Source: Pseudomonas knackmussii B13
GTDB lineage: Bacteria > Pseudomonadota > Gammaproteobacteria > Pseudomonadales > Pseudomonadaceae
DNA length: 64,000 bases
Direction: 5' to 3'
Assembly (NCBI RefSeq): GCF_000689415.1
Contig: NZ_HG322950.1
Location: 1,302,001-1,366,000, forward strand
Shown: positions 25,036-33,905 of the stretch, one piece after another
How positions within the stretch are numbered: the stretch's first letter is position 1
How the letters are laid out: each line of letters begins with the position of its first letter
Position numbers and translations under genes: made by a program
The notes under the pieces: generated by a model
Told to the model about the DNA's origin: nothing
Database searches by the model: none
The model's input: the letters and a program-made list of their open reading frames with translations, nothing else

Positions 25036-25330
25036 CGCTGGATTCCCGAGAGCACTTCACCACGGTGCTTTAGGGGCGCAGAGAGAGCGACCCTTGTAGA
25101 TCGCCCTCTCCGCGCTGGCCAAGACACGGATGTCCTGGGTTGCCTGACTCTCCACCACAGATAAGCAGGCTGTTTCGGCAGGGTGCTCGCGGAGCGAGGG
25201 CCTTGCCTGGGGTGCGGCGGTCTCTCCATCACAGATCAACCGCTGCAAGTGACCACCTGACGAGTGACCACGCCGCAACTTTATCAACAGGCTTCGGCGC
25301 GGTCACTGGCAGACTTTAGGAGTGATTGCC

Positions 25331-25840
25331 ATGGGCCGAGCCCGATTTGGACAGACCGAGCGTGCGCGCCGGACGCTGTTGACCCTCCCGCAAGCGCTGT
25401 ACCACGCAGCGCACGACTACCCTGGCGGTGCCACCGCCCTGGCTGCCATCGACGGCACCAGCGCCATCACACTCAGCCATAAGCTGAGTCTGACCAACAC
25501 CACGCACACGCCGAACATCCGCGATCTGGACCTGATCCTGGATGTCACTCGCGACTCCCGCATTGTCGAGGCGATCCTTCAGCCCATCGGCTGGGTGGGC
25601 ATCGACGTATCCGATCTGCGCGCTACCGATACCCCGAGGTCGCTGCTGGCTGGCATCAGCGAAATGCTCAGCCGCGAGGGCGAGCTGACGCAGCACCTTT
25701 CGCAGAGCCTGGATGACGACGTGCTGAGCGACACCGAGCTGGCCGAGTTCGAGGCGCTGACCGAGCGCCTGGTGCAGGCCGTGTTCAAGCTCGGCGCCGC
25801 CGTGCGCAAGAAGCACGAGGAGGATCGCGCCCATGGCTGA
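25331..25840 (+). CDS. Phage CII-like regulatory protein (CP76 family)
   Basis: A 169-residue protein containing ALYHAAHDYPGGATALAAID and LSHKLSLTNTTHTPNIRDLD, features of the phage regulatory protein CII/CP76 family, which helps set lysogeny or early expression. The C-terminal half is helical (SREGELTQHLSQSLDDDVLS). The ATG at 25331 has an AGGAG site 8 bases upstream; a GTG nine bases earlier is less likely. It overlaps the DksA-like gene by 8 bases. Confidence 0.8.
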   Translation: MGRARFGQTERARRTLLTLPQALYHAAHDYPGGATALAAIDGTSAITLSHKLSLTNTTHTPNIRDLDLILDVTRDSRIVEAILQPIGWVGIDVSDLRATDTPRSLLAGISEMLSREGELTQHLSQSLDDDVLSDTELAEFEALTERLVQAVFKLGAAVRKKHEEDRAHG

Positions 25841-26042
25841 CATCGCCGACATTGCGAACGACCACGTGCTGCAGCAGCAGGAGCAGCGGCTCGCCGCGCG
25901 CAAGCCTGCCGTAGTGGAGATCTCCGAAGAGTGCCACCAGTGCGGCGATCCTATCCCGCCGGCCCGCCTGGTTGCCTTGGCTGGGCAGGGCTGCGTGCAC
26001 TGCATCGAGTGCCAGACCATCCTCGAAGCACAGCGGAGGTGA
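25833..26042 (+). CDS. TraR/DksA-type zinc-finger protein
   Basis: A 69-residue protein with a C4 zinc finger, CHQCGDPIP ... CVHCIEC, and an N-terminal helical region (MADIADIANDHVLQQQEQRL) like the half-length TraR proteins. Such proteins bind the secondary channel of RNA polymerase and imitate DksA with ppGpp. In a phage it may redirect host transcription. It lies between the CII-like and primase genes with overlap on the left and two bases on the right. Confidence 0.85.
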   Translation: MADIADIANDHVLQQQEQRLAARKPAVVEISEECHQCGDPIPPARLVALAGQGCVHCIECQTILEAQRR

Positions 26043-26044
26043 CC

Positions 26045-28285
26045 ATGGTGGACAAGCACACGTTGATGGATGACGTGCTTGCCCAGCTGGTGGATGGAGG
26101 CCTTGAACCGGAGACGCCGCTGATCCCCGGGAAGCGCGTCCGGTGTCGTGCGGCAGGCGACAAGGGCAAGGCCAAGACCGGCTTCTACGTCATTTACGAG
26201 CACGTCAACGAGGGGCGCACCTTCTATGCCGGGGCCTTCGGGTCCTGGCGCGAGGGTGAGAAGGGCTCCTTCCACAAGCTCAAGCCCGTCGGTGGGCGGA
26301 TGAGCGAAGACGACCGCAAGGTGATCCGCGCCCGAGTCGAGGCGGCCCAACAGGCCGAACTGGCGAAGCGTGTGCGCCGTCAGGCCTCGGCCTCGCGCCG
26401 TGCGCAGGGGATCTGGAAGACCCTGTCCGAGCGTGGGCGCTGCAGCTACCTGGAGCGCAAGCAGGTGGTGGCGGTGGGCCTGCGCTTCGGGCGCAAGCCT
26501 GACACCGCGCTCGTCCCGATGGTCACGGTGACCGGCAAGCTGGTCGGCCTGCAGGTGCTGCTCGGCCAGCCGGACGAGGACGGCCTGACCAAGCGCTATT
26601 GGCCGCCCGGCCTGGAAAAGCAGGGCGCCTTCCACCTGCTCGGCCCTGAGCCGGGGCCGGGCGAGACGCTGCTGATCTGTGAGGGCTACGCCACCGGCGC
26701 AAGCCTGCACATGGCGACCGGGTTGTGCGTGGTGGTGTGCTTCGACGCCGGCAACTTGTTGCCGGTGACCGAGGTCATGCGCGAGCGCTTCCCGGCGCGG
26801 CGCTTCGTGTTCTGCGCCGACGACGACTGGAAGACCACCAACCATAAGGGCGAGGCCTGGAACCCGGGCGTGGAGAAGGCCGAGCACGCCGCGCACCTGG
26901 TGGGTGGCCGCGTGGTGGTGCCGGTGTTCTCGGGCGAGCGGGGCGAGAAGTGGACCGACTTCAACGACCTGCACGTGAGCGAGGGCCTTGATGCAGTGCG
27001 TCGCCAGGTCATGGCGATGGTGAAGCCACCGGCGGACGCTGAATGGATGTTCTTCCTCCAGCGCACCCCGAAGGGCGCCCTGATGTCGCACGTCTACAAC
27101 GTGACGCTGATCCTGCAGAACGATGAAGAGTGGGCTGGGGTCATCGGTGAGGACACCTTCGCCGCGCGCACGATGAAGCGCAAGGCCGCGCCCTATGGGG
27201 GTGGCGTTGGAGAGTGGAGCGATCTGGATGACACGCGCACGGCCAACTGGCTGGCCGAGAAGTACGGGCTGCTGGTGAAGTCCGTGCAGGTACTGGAAGC
27301 CGTTTCGGTCGTCGCGCACGACAACCAGTTCCACCCGGTCCAGAACTACCTGAAGGGGCTGAAGTGGGACGGGACGCCGCGCCTTGGTTCCTGGCTGCGG
27401 GACTACATGGGCGCGCAGACGCTGTCCGACTGCCCGGAGTACCCCGACATCATGGGCATGCGCTACCTGGTGTCGGCGGTGGCGCGAGTCATGGTGCCGG
27501 GCGCCAAGGCGGACTGCGTGCTGATCCTTGAGGGCGACCAGGGCCTGCGCAAGTCTAGCTCGCTGGCCGTGCTGGGCGGCGATTGGTTCATGGACACCCC
27601 GATCCCGCTTGGCGACAAGGACGCCTATCAGTCGATTCAGGGCATGTGGATCGTCGAGCTGGCCGAGCTGGACGCGCTGAACAAGGTGGAGAGCACCAAG
27701 GCCAAGTCGTTCTTTGGTGCCTCGGTGGACATCTTCCGGCCCAGCTATGGGCGGAGAACTATCCGCCTGCCACGCCAGTGTGTTTTCGCGGGTACGACTA
27801 ACCAGGACGAGTATTTGCGCGACCCGACCGGCAACCGCCGGTACTGGCCGATCCTCTGCACGCGGGTGGATCTGGCTGGCCTGCGCGAGGTGCGCGATCA
27901 GCTCTGGGCGGAGGCCTACGCGCTGTATCAGGACGGCGAGCCCTGGTGGCCGCAGGACGGCGAGAAAGCGATGTTCGAGGCCGAGCAGGACGCGCGCTTC
28001 ACCGGCGACGCCTGGGAGCCGCGCATTGTGAAGTACCTGGAGGACAACCTATGCGAGAGCATCAGCGGCGACGTGCTGCTGGAGAAGGCGCTGAACATCG
28101 AGGCCAGCCACTGGGGTAAGCCGGAGCAGACGCGGATTGGCCAGGTGATGCACCGCCTGGGTTGGAAGCGTCGGCGCATGGCGCCGCTTGGGCGCTACGG
28201 TGTGCGGCCCTATGCGTACATCCGCCCGGAGAGCTGGAAGCCCAAGGGGCAGATCCCCTTGGCCGCAAGGGAGCCCGTCCTATGA
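26045..28285 (+). CDS. Primase-helicase with toprim-like and VapE/VirE ATPase domains
   Basis: A 746-residue replication protein. The N-terminal half has a zinc-free primase-like part followed by a toprim-type segment (ETLLICEGYATGASL near 205, FCADDDWKTTN near 250). The C-terminal half matches the virulence-associated E ATPase family: Walker A-like EGDQGLRKSSSLA near 500, then MWIVELAELDAL and FAGTTNQDEYLRD with the GNRRYWPI motif. It would prime and unwind phage DNA. It ends in an ATGA overlap with the next gene. Confidence 0.88.
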   Translation: MVDKHTLMDDVLAQLVDGGLEPETPLIPGKRVRCRAAGDKGKAKTGFYVIYEHVNEGRTFYAGAFGSWREGEKGSFHKLKPVGGRMSEDDRKVIRARVEAAQQAELAKRVRRQASASRRAQGIWKTLSERGRCSYLERKQVVAVGLRFGRKPDTALVPMVTVTGKLVGLQVLLGQPDEDGLTKRYWPPGLEKQGAFHLLGPEPGPGETLLICEGYATGASLHMATGLCVVVCFDAGNLLPVTEVMRERFPARRFVFCADDDWKTTNHKGEAWNPGVEKAEHAAHLVGGRVVVPVFSGERGEKWTDFNDLHVSEGLDAVRRQVMAMVKPPADAEWMFFLQRTPKGALMSHVYNVTLILQNDEEWAGVIGEDTFAARTMKRKAAPYGGGVGEWSDLDDTRTANWLAEKYGLLVKSVQVLEAVSVVAHDNQFHPVQNYLKGLKWDGTPRLGSWLRDYMGAQTLSDCPEYPDIMGMRYLVSAVARVMVPGAKADCVLILEGDQGLRKSSSLAVLGGDWFMDTPIPLGDKDAYQSIQGMWIVELAELDALNKVESTKAKSFFGASVDIFRPSYGRRTIRLPRQCVFAGTTNQDEYLRDPTGNRRYWPILCTRVDLAGLREVRDQLWAEAYALYQDGEPWWPQDGEKAMFEAEQDARFTGDAWEPRIVKYLEDNLCESISGDVLLEKALNIEASHWGKPEQTRIGQVMHRLGWKRRRMAPLGRYGVRPYAYIRPESWKPKGQIPLAAREPVL

Positions 28286-28656
28286 TCAAGTACATCGACG
28301 AAGCGCTGGAGCTGTGGGCGGCCGAGCTTCATCCGCCGGAGGGAGTGGAAGCGCTTGGGGGTGGCGGTGGCGGCAGCATGCTTGCTACCCTGATCGCCTG
28401 CCGTGGTGAGCTGATTCGCAGCACACGCGGCAGCCGAGTGTTGCTAGATGAGTCGGCCGAGATCGAGCTGATCGTCTTCAAGCTCTTGCCGGTTAGGGAA
28501 CGCCAGGTCGTGATCGAACGCTACACGAACTACGACAGCCTGGAGCGACAGCGGTGGGAAGCGTGCGGATGCAGTGCCGCGCAGTTCTACCGACGACTCC
28601 ACCGGGCGCACCTCCTCATCGAGGGGCACCTGATCCAACGGAAGCGCGCCGCATGA
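28282..28656 (+). CDS. Small protein with C-terminal HTH, possible antiterminator/late regulator
   Basis: A 124-residue protein starting MIKYIDEALELWAAEL. The C-terminal half has a sigma region 4-like pattern: LLPVRERQVVIERYTNYDSL, then GCSAAQFYRRLHRAHLLIEG. Small proteins of this form between the replication gene and the late operon are often Q-like antiterminators or late-gene activators in Pseudomonas phages. The role is inferred from position and the helix-turn-helix. A strong terminator overlaps its end. Confidence 0.6.
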   Translation: MIKYIDEALELWAAELHPPEGVEALGGGGGGSMLATLIACRGELIRSTRGSRVLLDESAEIELIVFKLLPVRERQVVIERYTNYDSLERQRWEACGCSAAQFYRRLHRAHLLIEGHLIQRKRAA

Positions 28657-28668
28657 GGCGCGCTTTTT
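28643..28668 (+). terminator. Terminator after the early rightward operon
   Basis: AGCGCGCC (28643-28650) pairs perfectly with GGCGCGCT (28657-28664) and is followed by five T. The 5' arm lies within the last codons of the preceding gene. A late-gene antiterminator would have to act across it. Confidence 0.85.
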
Positions 28669-28673
28669 GTTTG

Positions 28674-28938
28674 TGTCCCACCTGCCTCACACGCGCTTTT
28701 GACGTGGGGCACGGCAACCCCACGTCATTCCTCGCTGTGTCCCACCTCCCCACTTGTCCACAGGCTCTGCGCGCTAGGCGGGCATGAGGCGCGCATATGT
28801 GCGCGCAGCGTGTGTCCGCGCGCTCGCGCGTGCATATATACAAATCTTCCATTTAGGTGGGGTAGGTGGGACACACCTAGAGAGAGTAGGGCTTGAGGGT
28901 GACTCACCTATAAAAACTGGTGAGTCAGGTGGGACACA
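28674..28938. repeat. Four copies of TGTCCCACCT arranged as nested inverted repeats
   Basis: Copies on the plus strand at 28674-28690 (TGTCCCACCTGCCTCAC) and 28736-28753; inverted copies at 28857-28875 and 28919-28938. The outer pair matches over 16 of 17 bases and the inner pair over 17 of 18. Hairpins lie between and beside them: GACGTGGGG/CCCCACGTC (28701-28726), GCGCGCA/TGCGCGC (28789-28806) and TGACTCACC/GGTGAGTCA (28900-28927). No supported gene covers this stretch. Confidence 0.8.
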
Positions 28939-28969
28939 GCGCCGGAGGCGCTGGAAGCCAGATTGAACT

Positions 28970-29024
28970 ATTGCCGGCGGATTGCCGGTGCATTCCTGCT
29001 GCATTGCCTATGCATTGCGTATAT
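28970..29024 (+). repeat. Five tandem 11-bp units (iteron-like)
   Basis: Consecutive 11-base units start at 28970, 28981, 28992, 29003 and 29014: ATTGCCGGCGG, ATTGCCGGTGC, ATTCCTGCTGC, ATTGCCTATGC, ATTGCGTATAT. The ATTGC core keeps strict 11-base phase, close to one helical turn. Sites of this kind bind replication initiators or small terminase proteins. Confidence 0.65.
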
Positions 29025-29111
29025 GGCAGCCGGGGCGCCTTGTTGCCATGCGAAAACAGGGGTACAAAGTCGCTAATTTCACAGAGGTGCGCGAGCAGCG
29101 AGCCTCCCCCG

Positions 29112-29136
29112 AACCCGGCCACTGCGCCGGGTTTTT
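29112..29136 (+). terminator. Terminator upstream of the holin gene
   Basis: AACCCGGC (29112-29119) pairs with GCCGGGTT (29126-29133), followed by TTTTTCG. It ends the structured non-coding stretch; between it and the holin start lie about 130 GC-rich bases with no supported gene. Confidence 0.8.
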
Positions 29137-29267
29137 CGTTTCTGGCGCCGTGGGTTCCCCGCCCAGGTCAGCGGTGCCGCGCCGGCGTCAGCCGGCACCT
29201 ATCCCCGGTCGGCTGATAGCCGCTCGGTTCTGCCCCTGAGCCGGGGCGCTTTCTTCGAGGTGGCGTG

Positions 29268-29606
29268 ATGCCGAACGAACAGCAGGCCCTGGCTGAGATG
29301 CCGGTGTGGGTCCTGATCCTGCTCGCTGCTGCGGGTGGCGTCAGCGGTGAGATGTGGCGCGCGGACAAGGCTGGCCTGACTGGCTGGGTGCTGCTGCGGC
29401 GCCTGGCCCTGCGCTCCGGCGCTTCGGTGGTCTGCGGTGTTGCAGTGATGTTCCTGGCCATGGCTATGGGCGCCGCGTTGTTGCTGGCCGCTGCCATCGG
29501 CAGCCTGACCGCCGCGGCCGGCGCGGAGGTGGCCGTCGGCCTGTACGAGCGCTGGGCCGCCAAGCGAATCGGGGTGTGCGATGTCCAGCCCGGCGCCGAA
29601 GGATAA
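29268..29606 (+). CDS. Phage holin
   Basis: A 112-residue membrane protein starting MPNEQQALAEMPVWVLILLA. Three hydrophobic segments are visible, near residues 12-28, 42-65 and 66-85, with a charged C-terminus, like LydA/superfamily III holins of Pseudomonas phages. It would form the inner-membrane lesion that releases the endolysin. It is separated from the endolysin and spanin genes by 18 kb, and overlaps the HNH gene by 26 bases. The GAGGTGG site supports the ATG at 29268. Confidence 0.8.
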   Translation: MPNEQQALAEMPVWVLILLAAAGGVSGEMWRADKAGLTGWVLLRRLALRSGASVVCGVAVMFLAMAMGAALLLAAAIGSLTAAAGAEVAVGLYERWAAKRIGVCDVQPGAEG

Positions 29607-29967
29607 GCCGCTCAGTTCGACGGCAAAGGGCTACGGCTACCGCTGGAAGTTGGCTAGGGCTGACCACCTGCGGCGCAATCCTCTCTGCGTGTTCTGCCTG
29701 CTGGAGCAGCGGCAGACTCGGGCGGTGTTGGTCGATCACAAGATCGCGCACCGCTTGGGTGACGCGATACTGAGCGGTGACCCGGAACGAATTGCGCAGG
29801 CGCGCCGGCTCTTCTGGGATCGGAGCAACTGGCAGTCGCTGTGCAAGCTCTGCCACGACTCGACCAAGCAGCGAATGGAGAAGTCCGGGCGCGTGCTCGG
29901 CTGCACCGCCGATGGCCGGCCGGTTGACCCCGCTCACCACTGGAACCGGCGCTGCGGGCAGGGGTAG
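29581..29967 (+). CDS. HNH endonuclease of the packaging module
   Basis: A 128-residue protein with paired cysteine knuckles (CVFC and CKLC) and the HNH core VDHKIAHRLG ... NWQSLCKLCHDSTKQR. In HK97-like cos phages a gene of this type directly precedes the terminase and is needed with it to cut at cos. The next 171 bases before the small terminase gene are unusually G-rich and contain a terminator; they could hold the cos site, which I cannot locate. Confidence 0.9.
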   Translation: MSSPAPKDKPLSSTAKGYGYRWKLARADHLRRNPLCVFCLLEQRQTRAVLVDHKIAHRLGDAILSGDPERIAQARRLFWDRSNWQSLCKLCHDSTKQRMEKSGRVLGCTADGRPVDPAHHWNRRCGQG

Positions 29968-30095
29968 GGGGGGTGAAAAAGATCCATTCCGGCAGACCCT
30001 CGAACGACGGGGGGATCGCTTCTTGCGCAGCCGGGAAAAATGGAGGGGGTGGGGGTTCGTTTTATGCCCTGGCCAACCTTCCAATCTCACCCTGT

Positions 30096-30120
30096 AACCC
30101 ACGAGTTTCGTGGGTTTCTT
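30096..30120 (+). terminator. Terminator between HNH and terminase genes
   Basis: A perfect 9-bp stem, AACCCACGA (30096-30104) with TCGTGGGTT (30108-30116), has a three-base loop and TTCTT after it. It ends 19 bases before the terminase start, with the ribosome site AGGAGG between. Confidence 0.7.
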
Positions 30121-30138
30121 CAATTCTAGGAGGTGCTC

Positions 30139-30663
30139 ATGGCTGGGAATGCCAACTCCGGTCGGCCGGCCCTTCCGGCCACCGTTCACATGCTGCGCGG
30201 TGACCCGAGCAAGAAGGGCATGGCTGCACTCCAGGCTGCTGCACAGTCCCCAGCAGTCCCGGTGAAAGCTCCGCCGAAGCCGGACCATCTCAGCCCTGAG
30301 GCATCCGCCGAATGGGACCGCGTTGTCGAGGCCCTGCTGGCGCTGGGATGGATCAGTGAGCTCGACGGCATGGCGCTCGCCACCTACTGCGAGGCGGTGG
30401 GGGATTGGCATCGGTTCCGCCGCAAGATCGCCGAGTTAAATGAGCAACTGGATGGATCTGGGGACGTGCAGACGTTCCAGAGTGGCGCCAAGCAGATCTC
30501 GGTGTGGCGGCAGATGGCCGAGAACGCCGAGCAGCGCGCGAACCGCGCCGGTGCCCTGTTCGGGTTCTCTCCGGTCGCGCGGCGCGCGATGAAGGCGCTG
30601 GCGCCTCAAGGAGAGTTGTTCCCCAATGCAGAACGAGACGCAGCAGACAAATACTTCAGCTGA
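30139..30663 (+). CDS. Terminase small subunit (P27 family)
   Basis: DNA-recognition subunit of the packaging motor. The 174 residues start MAGNANSGRPALPATVHMLR and contain LSPEASAEWDRVVEALLALG and ALATYCEAVGDWHRFRRK, typical of the P27 family. The ATG at 30139 sits after AGGAGGTGCTC. It overlaps the large subunit gene by 38 bases. Confidence 0.92.
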   Translation: MAGNANSGRPALPATVHMLRGDPSKKGMAALQAAAQSPAVPVKAPPKPDHLSPEASAEWDRVVEALLALGWISELDGMALATYCEAVGDWHRFRRKIAELNEQLDGSGDVQTFQSGAKQISVWRQMAENAEQRANRAGALFGFSPVARRAMKALAPQGELFPNAERDAADKYFS

Positions 30664-32452
30664 CTGTCGTGTCGCCGGCTTCGCGCGGGCGGTGCTCGCT
30701 GGCGAGATCGTTGCCGGGCCGGATGTTCGCAATGCGGCACGCCGCCACCTGCAGGATCTTGAAGACGGTCACCTTCGTGGCCTGATCTGGAGTCAGGAGG
30801 CCGCCGACCGAGCCATCGGGTTCTTCGAGGACGTGCTGTGCCTCAACGGTGGCGAGTACGAGGGCATGCCCTTCCTGCTCGCGCCATGGCAGGCCTTCGT
30901 CGTCGGCAGCTTGTTCGGCTGGTACAAGGACACCGGCCACCGGCGCTTTCGGATCGCCTACATCGAGACGGGCAAGGGCTCGGGCAAGTCGCCGCTCGCC
31001 GCTGGCATCGGCCTCTATGGCCTGGTGTCGGATGGTGAGCAGCGCGCGGAGATCTACGCCGCGGCGACGAAAAAGGACCAAGCGCAGATCCTGTTCCGCG
31101 ACGCGGTGAGCATGGTGAACATGTCGCCGAAGCTGGCCACGCGCCTGGTGCAGTCCGGCCAGCACGAGAAGGTCTGGAACCTGTTCTACCCGAACACCAA
31201 CAGCTTCTTCCGCTCGATTGGCTCGGACGAGAACAGCCAGTCCGGGCCGCGCCCGCACATCAGCCTGCTGGACGAGGTGCACGAGCACCGGACCCCGGCG
31301 ATGGTCAACATGATGCGCGCGGGCACCAAGAACCGCCGCCGCGCCATGGTGGTGATGATCACCAACTCCGGGTCGGACAAGAACAGCGTCGCCGGCCAGT
31401 ACCACGAACAGGGCAAGCGCGTCTGCTCGGGTGCTGAGCAGAGCGACACGCTGTTCGCCTTCATCTGTTCCCTGGACAAGGGCGATGACCCGTTCAAGGA
31501 CGAGGCCTGCTGGCCGAAGGTGAACCCGTCCCTGGACTTCGTCGCAGAGGACCAGGCCGACGGCATCCCTGGCCGAGTCTACCTTCGCGAGCAGGTGGAG
31601 GAGGCGAAGGGCCTGCCGGCCAAGGAAGCGGTGGTTCGCCGCCTCAACTTCTGCGAGTGGACGCAGGCGGACTCACCGTGGATCAGCTGGGATGTCTGGA
31701 GTGAGGCCGAGGAGCCAGTGCAGATGCGGCTGCTGCGCAATCGGCCGGCCGTCGCGGGCCTAGACCTTTCCAGTACCACCGACCTTACGTCGTTCGTGCT
31801 GTTGTTCTACCCCGTGGAGTGGGACCCCCACTGGCGCCTGCTGTCGTACTTCTGGATTCCTGACGACAAGCTGGACGAGCGCGAGCGCCGCGACAAGGTG
31901 CCGTATCTGGCCTGGATCAAGGCGCGCCACCTGGAGACAACCCCGGGCCGTGCGATCAGCAAGCTGCATGTGCTGCGCCGCCTCGCGGTGATCTGTGCCT
32001 ACTTCGATGTGCGAAAGATCGCGTATGACCGCTGGCGGATTGAGGATCTGCGGTCGCTGATGGTCGAGCACGACGTTGAACTGCCCGAGTTGGTCGCATT
32101 CGGCCAGGGCTTCAAGGACATGGGGCCGGCTGTCGACGAGTTCGAGCGTCGCCTGCTTGGGTTGCCGCCGAAAGCTGAAGGTGAGGGCATCGAGCCGGAG
32201 TCGGAGGACTGGGAGGTGCTGGAAGACGGCGAGCCAGTGGAAACGCTTCGGCACGACGGCAACCCGGTGCTGACCTGGAACGCTGGCAACGCGGTGACGG
32301 TTTCCGACCCGGCGGGCAACCGCAAGGTAGATAAGGCCCGAGCCATCGGGCGGATCGACGGCATCGTCGCCTCGATCATGGCGACAGGCGTCAGCGGGAC
32401 CGCTGCTCCTGTCGAAAGCGAATCGATCTACGACAAAGGTGTCGGCATATGA
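30626..32452 (+). CDS. Terminase large subunit
   Basis: ATPase and nuclease that packages DNA into proheads. The 608-residue protein has Walker A GKGSGKSPLA near residue 115, Walker B HISLLDEVHEH near 215 and a C-terminal RNase H-like nuclease with the first acidic ligand in GLDLSSTTDLTSF near 375. It belongs to the HK97-type large terminases (YmfN/TerL). An AAGGAGAG site precedes the start. It overlaps the following small membrane gene by ATGA. Confidence 0.95.
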   Translation: MQNETQQTNTSADCRVAGFARAVLAGEIVAGPDVRNAARRHLQDLEDGHLRGLIWSQEAADRAIGFFEDVLCLNGGEYEGMPFLLAPWQAFVVGSLFGWYKDTGHRRFRIAYIETGKGSGKSPLAAGIGLYGLVSDGEQRAEIYAAATKKDQAQILFRDAVSMVNMSPKLATRLVQSGQHEKVWNLFYPNTNSFFRSIGSDENSQSGPRPHISLLDEVHEHRTPAMVNMMRAGTKNRRRAMVVMITNSGSDKNSVAGQYHEQGKRVCSGAEQSDTLFAFICSLDKGDDPFKDEACWPKVNPSLDFVAEDQADGIPGRVYLREQVEEAKGLPAKEAVVRRLNFCEWTQADSPWISWDVWSEAEEPVQMRLLRNRPAVAGLDLSSTTDLTSFVLLFYPVEWDPHWRLLSYFWIPDDKLDERERRDKVPYLAWIKARHLETTPGRAISKLHVLRRLAVICAYFDVRKIAYDRWRIEDLRSLMVEHDVELPELVAFGQGFKDMGPAVDEFERRLLGLPPKAEGEGIEPESEDWEVLEDGEPVETLRHDGNPVLTWNAGNAVTVSDPAGNRKVDKARAIGRIDGIVASIMATGVSGTAAPVESESIYDKGVGI

Positions 32453-32628
32453 AATTGCTTCTTCTGGCCTGGCTGGCCGGCTTGTTGGGTTTCGGCTTGC
32501 TGGTCGCCGGTGTGGCGCTGATCAGCGTGCCGGCGGCGTACATTGTCGCTGGCCTTTGCCTGCTGGCCTGGTCGCGCCTGGTTGACCGGGCTGCGGCGGC
32601 GCAACGGGCGCCAGGCAAGGGGGGCTGA
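32449..32628 (+). CDS. Small two-TM protein between terminase and portal
   Basis: A 59-residue frame starting MKLLLLAWLAGLLGFGLLVA with two hydrophobic stretches (about 1-27 and 28-45) and a basic tail. It begins in an ATGA overlap with the terminase and stops two bases before the portal start, so its frame is preserved within a packed operon. Similar tiny proteins at this place are known in HK97-like phages; the role is unknown. Confidence 0.65.
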   Translation: MKLLLLAWLAGLLGFGLLVAGVALISVPAAYIVAGLCLLAWSRLVDRAAAAQRAPGKGG

Positions 32629-32630
32629 GC

Positions 32631-33905
32631 ATGTTCTTTTCCAGCATTCTCAGCGGTGGCCAGAGCACCCTAGTCGAGGACAAAGGCGGCCTCTGGCGTA
32701 GCCTTATTGGCCGTGGCTCGAACAGCAGTGGTGTGGTGGTGACACCGGAAACGGCGCTTGGCCTGCCGATCCTGCAGAACTGCGTGACGCTGCTCGCCGA
32801 GAGCATCGCGCAGCTGCCGCTGGAGCTGTATCAACGCAAGGGCGCGGGGCAGCGTGAGGCGGCCATCAATCACCCGCTCTACGACGTGCTGCGATACCAG
32901 CCGAACGGCTTCCAGACGCCCTACGAGCTGCGCGAGTGCGGGCAGATGGCGCTGGGGCTGCGCGGCAACGCCTTCCAGCTGATCGAGCGTCGCGGCGACG
33001 GCAATGTGTCGGCGCTGTGGCCGCTGTGCAACAGCAAAGTGGTGGTCTACAAGGGCGCCGACCTGTTGCCCTACTACCAGGTAGGCAACTACCAGGAGCG
33101 GCTGCCGATGCGCATGGTTCACCATGTGCGCTGGCACAGCTCGAACCACTACACCGGGCTTTCCCCTGTCGAACTACATGCCGAAGCGGTAGGGCTGGCC
33201 CAGGCGGTGCGGCAGTACACCGGGAAGTCCTTCGCCAACGGCACGTCGGTGTCGGGCGTGATCGAGCGCCCCAAGGAGTCGGCCGCGATCAAGGATCAGG
33301 CCAGTATTGACCGGATCACCGATCAGTGGGCCGAGAAGTACAGTGGCATGGACAACGCCCACAAGGTGGCGTTGCTGCAGGAGGGCATGACCTTTCGGCC
33401 GATCTCGATGACGAACGTCGACGCCGACATCGTCAACATCCTCAAGCTGTCGGGCTCCGACGTGGCGCGGATCTACAAGATCCCGCTGCCGATGGTGAAC
33501 GACCTGGACAAGGCCAACTACAACACCGTCGAGCAGCTGCTGATTCAGTTCGTAGTGTTTTGCCTGCTGCCGTGGGTCAAGCGCCACGAGCAGTCGATGA
33601 TGCGCGACTTCCTCCTGCCGGGGGATCGCCGCGACTACTTCATCGAGTTCAACCTGTCGGGCCTTCTGCGGGGCGACCAGAAGAGTCGCTACGAGGCCTA
33701 CGCCATTGGCCGCCAATGGGGCTGGCTGTCGGTCAACGACATCCGCCGCTTGGAGAACATGCCGCCGGTCGACGGGGGCGACATTTACCTGCAGCCGCTG
33801 AACATGGTGGACGCCGGCAAGGGCATGCCAGACCTGAACAACCCCAAAGTGCGGGCGCAGCTGGAGCTGCAGCAGCGCGAAATCGAGAGGATCTTGACCC
33901 AATGA
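32631..33905 (+). CDS. Portal protein (HK97 family)
   Basis: Forms the dodecameric ring at the packaging vertex. The 424 residues include the family features VTPETALGLPILQNCVTLLA near 37, AQLPLELYQRK, PNGFQTPYELRE and GSDVARIYKIP near 280, and GDRRDYFIEFN near 330. It lies in the classic order terminase, portal, protease, capsid, and shares an ATGA overlap with the protease gene. Confidence 0.95.
   Translation: MFFSSILSGGQSTLVEDKGGLWRSLIGRGSNSSGVVVTPETALGLPILQNCVTLLAESIAQLPLELYQRKGAGQREAAINHPLYDVLRYQPNGFQTPYELRECGQMALGLRGNAFQLIERRGDGNVSALWPLCNSKVVVYKGADLLPYYQVGNYQERLPMRMVHHVRWHSSNHYTGLSPVELHAEAVGLAQAVRQYTGKSFANGTSVSGVIERPKESAAIKDQASIDRITDQWAEKYSGMDNAHKVALLQEGMTFRPISMTNVDADIVNILKLSGSDVARIYKIPLPMVNDLDKANYNTVEQLLIQFVVFCLLPWVKRHEQSMMRDFLLPGDRRDYFIEFNLSGLLRGDQKSRYEAYAIGRQWGWLSVNDIRRLENMPPVDGGDIYLQPLNMVDAGKGMPDLNNPKVRAQLELQQREIERILTQ

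Noticed and set aside
25316..27334. 672-codon reverse frame opposite the primase-helicase and the CII-like gene
   Set aside because: Very long, but antisense to three well-supported genes and rich in His, Leu, Gln and Val, as expected for a shadow.
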